Source of the DNA: MWCO01 sp964488865
GTDB taxonomy: Bacteria > Myxococcota_A > Polyangia > Polyangiales > Polyangiaceae
Assembly: GCA_964488865.1 (NCBI GenBank)
Contig: CAZAWR010000006.1
Span: 62,001-126,000 of the forward strand
Direction of reading: 5' to 3'
Length of the DNA: 64,000 nucleotides
Shown here: one piece after another, positions 61,150 to 64,000 of the stretch
How positions within the stretch are numbered: position 1 is the first letter of the stretch
How the letters are laid out: each line of letters begins with the position of its first letter
Made by a program: the position numbers and the translations under genes
Notes under the pieces: generated by a model
Databases searched by the model: none
What the model was told of the DNA's origin: nothing
The model's input: only the letters and a program-made list of their open reading frames with translations

Positions 61150-61842
61150 TTAGCTCTTTTCCGTGAACAACGCCACCCCTTCTGGCGTGTCCCCGGCTTG
61201 TTTGTGGCTCGGGTCGGATACAGGTTCCGTCGCCGGCGGCGGACCCGGCGGATCCGGCGGTTTCGGCGGCTTCGGGCGCGTGTTCAGCGCCTTCGACGCC
61301 TCCCCCAGTCCCCTGCGCATCACCAAGCGCAGCGCCTTGACCGCCCTGTCGACGATCTCAGCAAGCGCGTCGCGCTCTTCCGCGTTGAAGTCCGACAACA
61401 CGTAGTCGGCCATCTCCCCGGCGAACCCCGGCGGAGGCTTGCCGATCCCACACCGCAGCCGGGCGAAGTCCGGTTGCCCGATGTGCTGGATGATCGAACG
61501 CAAACCGTTGTGGCCCGCGTGTCCGCCCCCCGGCTTGAGTCGCAAGGTGCCGAAGGGCAGGTCAAGCTCGTCATGCACCACGAGCAGGTCGGAGACCGGG
61601 ATTCGAAAGAAGCTCATGACCGCTTGGAGGCTCTCACCCGATCGGTTCATGAACGTCATGGGACGGACAAGGAGCACGTCGACGTTGCTCGCCTGACAGC
61701 GCGCGATCTCCCCCTGGAACTTCGAGCGCCAGGGGTCGGCGCCCACCGCTTCGGCAAAAGCCTGCACCACCTCGAAACCGATGTTGTGCCGGTTCCGGGC
61801 ATACCGAGGTTCGGGGTTGCCGAGGCCTGCGATGACGAACAT
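61150..61842 (-). CDS. pth: Peptidyl-tRNA hydrolase with Pro-rich tail
   Basis: 230 residues. The core (1-185) has FVIAGLGNPEPRYARNRHNIG with catalytic His20-Asn-Ile-Gly context, RPMTFMNRSGES, VHDELDLPFGTLRLKPGGG and GHAGHNGLRSIIQHIG, all classical Pth1 signatures. The enzyme frees tRNA from dropped peptidyl-tRNA. A ~45-residue C-terminal extension is Pro/Gly-rich (KPPKPPDPPGPPPATEP), not part of the catalytic fold and probably disordered. It stands between rplY and rpsF as in many bacteria. Confidence 0.96.
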   Translation of the reverse strand: MFVIAGLGNPEPRYARNRHNIGFEVVQAFAEAVGADPWRSKFQGEIARCQASNVDVLLVRPMTFMNRSGESLQAVMSFFRIPVSDLLVVHDELDLPFGTLRLKPGGGHAGHNGLRSIIQHIGQPDFARLRCGIGKPPPGFAGEMADYVLSDFNAEERDALAEIVDRAVKALRLVMRRGLGEASKALNTRPKPPKPPDPPGPPPATEPVSDPSHKQAGDTPEGVALFTEKS

Positions 61843-61923
61843 GAGGATGCCTGCTGCGGGCAGAGCGGGCTCATGACCTGCTCTGCCAGCGAGAGATAGC
61901 CAGCGCGCGGGGGAACCGGCCTG

Positions 61924-62616
61924 CTACTTCTTGTCGGCCTTCTTGTCGGGAGCCTTCTTCTCGGGGGCCTTCTTCTCGCCCTCGGCAGGGGCAGCAGCCG
62001 CCGGGGCAGCAGCAGCAGCAGCCTCACCCTCGGCTCCAGGCACCGCTTCCACTTCTTCCTCAACCGCCGGGTCGACAGCCACGATGGTCTGCTCGATCGG
62101 AAGGCGAATGGTGACCCCTTCGGGCACGGTCAAATCGCTGACCTTGCGCACGTCGTTCTGGTTCATCTCGGTGACGTCGAACTCGATGAACTGAGGAATC
62201 GCCGCGGGCAAACAGGAGATGGGCAGCTTGCGGAAGATCTGGCGGAGAGTTCCACCTTCGACCACGCCAGCAGCCTTGCCCGTGGTGGTCAAGGGGACCT
62301 CGACCTCGACGGGCTTGTTCACGTCGATGCAGAGGAAGTCCGCATGAACCAGGTCCCGGCTGAGGGGGTGGTAGGTGTGCTCGGCCAGGAGCGCCGTGAA
62401 GGGCTCTGCCCCGTCGACCACGAGCTCGAGGACGGCGTTGCGGCCCCACGGGCCGGTGACGGCAGCCATGAGGTCCTTGGGATTCACGGTAATGGCGGTG
62501 GTGGCATGTCCCGGACCGTAGGCCACGGCGGGGATCTTGCCTTCGCGGCGAAGTCGGGCGGAAGGCCCCTTGCCTCGCTCGGCGCGGAGCGAAGCGTCGA
62601 TCTTGTGGAACTCCAT
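61924..62616 (-). CDS. rplY: 50S ribosomal protein L25 (Ctc type)
   Basis: 230 residues. The L25 domain (1-95: LRAERGKGPSARLRREGKIP, ELVVDGAEPFTALLAEHTYH) binds 5S rRNA. The beta-rich TL5/Ctc second domain (HADFLCIDVNKPVEVEVPLT, FIEFDVTEMNQNDVRKVSDL) follows. The last ~45 residues are an Ala/Pro/Lys tail (EKKAPEKKAPDKKADKK). Located between prs and pth as in many bacteria. Confidence 0.95.
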   Translation of the reverse strand: MEFHKIDASLRAERGKGPSARLRREGKIPAVAYGPGHATTAITVNPKDLMAAVTGPWGRNAVLELVVDGAEPFTALLAEHTYHPLSRDLVHADFLCIDVNKPVEVEVPLTTTGKAAGVVEGGTLRQIFRKLPISCLPAAIPQFIEFDVTEMNQNDVRKVSDLTVPEGVTIRLPIEQTIVAVDPAVEEEVEAVPGAEGEAAAAAAPAAAAPAEGEKKAPEKKAPDKKADKK

Positions 62617-62684
62617 CTTCCTGTCTCTTCCTAGCTAGTCTACTGCGCTGGTCTTTGGCGCTAGCCTTCTGGGGCTGCTCTCGC

Positions 62685-63629
62685 TCACGCGAAGAGCGAG
62701 CTAATCGAGTCGCTGTGATGAATGCGACGGATGGCCTCGCCCACCAACCGGGCGACGGACACGACGCGGATCTTTTCGCACTCGGCGGCTTCCGCCGAGA
62801 GGGGAACGGTATTGGTGACGACGACCTCGGTCAATGGGGAGTCGATGATCCTGGCGACGGCCGGGCCTGAGAGCACAGCGTGCGTGGCGCAGGCGACGAT
62901 CTTGCGAGCGCCCGCCTGCTGCAAGGCCCGGGCGGAGTTGCAGAGCGTGCCCGCGGTGTCGATCATGTCGTCGACGATGATGCAGTCGCGACCTTCGACC
63001 TCGCCGATGATGTGCATGACCTCGGAGATGTTCGCGCGCTCGCGACGCTTGTCGATGATGGCGAGGGAGGCACCGAGGCGTTTGGCGTAAGCGCGAGCAC
63101 GTTCGACGCCACCGGCATCGGGCGAAACGACGACGGCGTTGTTGTCGAAGTTGCGCTTGAGGTAGCTCTCGAGCATGACGGGCATCGAGAAGAGGTGATC
63201 GAAGGGGATATTGAAGAAGCCCTGGATCTGTCCCGCGTGCAGGTCGACGCACAGGACGCGGTTGACGCCGGCGGACACCATCAGGTCCGCGCAGAGCTTG
63301 GAAGTGATGGGGGTGCGCGGGGCGACCTTGCGGTCCTGGCGTGCGTAGCCGTAGTACGGGACGACCGCGGTGATCGAACCGGCCGACGCGCGACGAAGGG
63401 CGTCAGAGATGATGAGCAGCTCCATGAAGTTTTCGTTCACGGGGGAGCAGGTGGGCTGAATCACGTAGGAGTCGACACCACGAACGTTCTCCTGGACCTC
63501 GCAGAAGGTTTCGCCGTCGGAGAAGCGCGAGACGCGGATCTGGCCGAGGGGGATCTCGAGGAACTTGACGATCTCCTGCGCCAGAGCTGGATTCGCGTTG
63601 CCAGAAAAGATGCAAACCTTCCTGAACAC
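62685..63629 (-). CDS. prs: Ribose-phosphate pyrophosphokinase
   Basis: 314 residues, making PRPP for nucleotides, His and Trp. Key signatures: FSGNANPALAQEIVKFLEIP at the N-terminus, SRFSDGETFCEVQENVRG, YYGYARQDRKVAPRTPI, VVSPDAGGVERARAYAKRLG, and the PRPP-binding loop CIIVDDMIDTAGT near residue 220. Full length and normal. First gene of the prs-rplY-pth-rpsF-rpsR-rplI run. The ~150 bases before it hold the operon promoter; beyond lies repeat copy B. Confidence 0.97.
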   Translation of the reverse strand: MFRKVCIFSGNANPALAQEIVKFLEIPLGQIRVSRFSDGETFCEVQENVRGVDSYVIQPTCSPVNENFMELLIISDALRRASAGSITAVVPYYGYARQDRKVAPRTPITSKLCADLMVSAGVNRVLCVDLHAGQIQGFFNIPFDHLFSMPVMLESYLKRNFDNNAVVVSPDAGGVERARAYAKRLGASLAIIDKRRERANISEVMHIIGEVEGRDCIIVDDMIDTAGTLCNSARALQQAGARKIVACATHAVLSGPAVARIIDSPLTEVVVTNTVPLSAEAAECEKIRVVSVARLVGEAIRRIHHSDSISSLFA

Positions 63630-63780
63630 GTCGCGCCTGCCTTCGTGGATGGGTTATGCCGTGAAACCGACGCGCGAAGCCGCGCCGGGAGGGACCCGTG
63701 GCGGGGGCCCTATTGGAGGCGCGGAGTGGTAGCAGCCGGGGGCGGGGATGTCAACGGCTCGGCCGCCCGACGTGCAGCTG
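63630..63780 (-). promoter_or_regulatory. Upstream region of prs
   Basis: 151 bases separate the prs start from repeat copy B. No tRNA or hairpin with T-run was seen; the promoter for the prs operon should be here or within the repeat. I could not fix -35/-10 boxes. Confidence 0.4.
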
Positions 63781-63992
63781 GGTCGCTACCCGGTTACGGC
63801 CCGGCTACGACTATGGACGGATGATGCACATCAACTAGGAACTGAGAACACGGAACACGGAACAGAGAACCAGGAATGGGCGGATTCAGGCACAACACGC
63901 ATGGCCTACCTCCGCACCACCCTTCTGTGCCTTCTCCGTCCTCTGTGGTTCTCCGCGGTGCGATCCCGGTACTCACTTCGGGCACACGGTAC
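63781..63992 (+). repeat. Dispersed ~213-bp intergenic repeat, copy B
   Basis: Same orientation as copy A at 12129-12342 and near identical along its length. The six heptamers stand at 63839-63880, again GAACTGA, GAACACG twice, GAACAGA, GAACCAG, with the last changed to GAATGGG. The pyrimidine-rich nonamers and the TGGTTCTC arm are kept. Differences are single-base changes and a few short indels in the middle. It lies upstream of prs and downstream of whatever lies past the window end. Confidence 0.9.
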
Positions 63993-64000
63993 AAGGGCCC

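Noticed and set aside
63630..63780. tRNA gene upstream of prs
   Set aside because: A tRNA often precedes prs, but no cloverleaf or T-loop GTTCRANNC with matching arms was found here.

Overview
The window is one contiguous, GC-rich bacterial chromosome segment that is almost fully packed with genes. It contains no rRNA, no tRNA that I could find and no CRISPR array. Gene style points to a Myxococcota / former Deltaproteobacteria lineage. The signs are a Hanks-type kinase with a Pro/Ala linker and PEGA repeats, many lipoproteins with low-complexity Gly/Thr/Asp/Ala linkers, a MopE-like Asp-rich motif, and a PilR-linked pilin cluster with DLNGDG loops. This assignment is inference from gene content, not from a marker search.

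Left part (1-24951): a parvulin-type lipoprotein, a receiver-only response regulator and lnt lie together. They are followed by a Cys-rich lipoprotein, a DUF72 protein, the conserved leuS-lptE pair, an AT-hook-like hypothetical gene, an FmdB-type zinc ribbon, smc, a YkuD L,D-transpeptidase, a polytopic membrane protein, pgsA, a repeat-rich lipoprotein, an orphan FliQ/SctS gene, a TetR regulator overlapping an EpmA-type lysyltransferase, two overlapping methyltransferases, larE and a long-chain acyl-CoA ligase.

Middle part (25038-43991): this stretch is dominated by large GT-C/YfhO-like multi-pass membrane proteins with a sulfatase-like enzyme, a phosphodiester-glycosidase-like lipoprotein, the PEGA kinase and a signal-peptidase-I homologue that appears to lack its catalytic lysine. 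About 1 kb around 39.5-40.5 kb and 0.7 kb around 43.3-44.0 kb hold decayed IS630-type and IS4-type transposase remnants on either side of a YfhO-like gene.

Right part (44007-63629): a minus-strand cluster runs pilR, pilin, pilin, GT-C-like protein, pilin-like protein, TPR protein, TMTC-like TPR/GT-C protein. It looks like a regulated pilus or pseudopilus locus with built-in candidate glycosyltransferases. After a plus-strand block (lipoprotein, M1 aminopeptidase-like protein, membrane protein) comes the conserved housekeeping order prs-rplY-pth-rpsF-rpsR-rplI followed by glgA and another GT-C-like protein, all on the minus strand.

The most unusual non-coding signal is a ~213-bp intergenic repeat present twice in the same orientation, downstream of smc and upstream of prs. 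It is built from purine-rich heptamers and pyrimidine-rich nonamers. The strongest candidate for an undescribed system is the three-pilin locus with its coupled TPR and GT-C genes.
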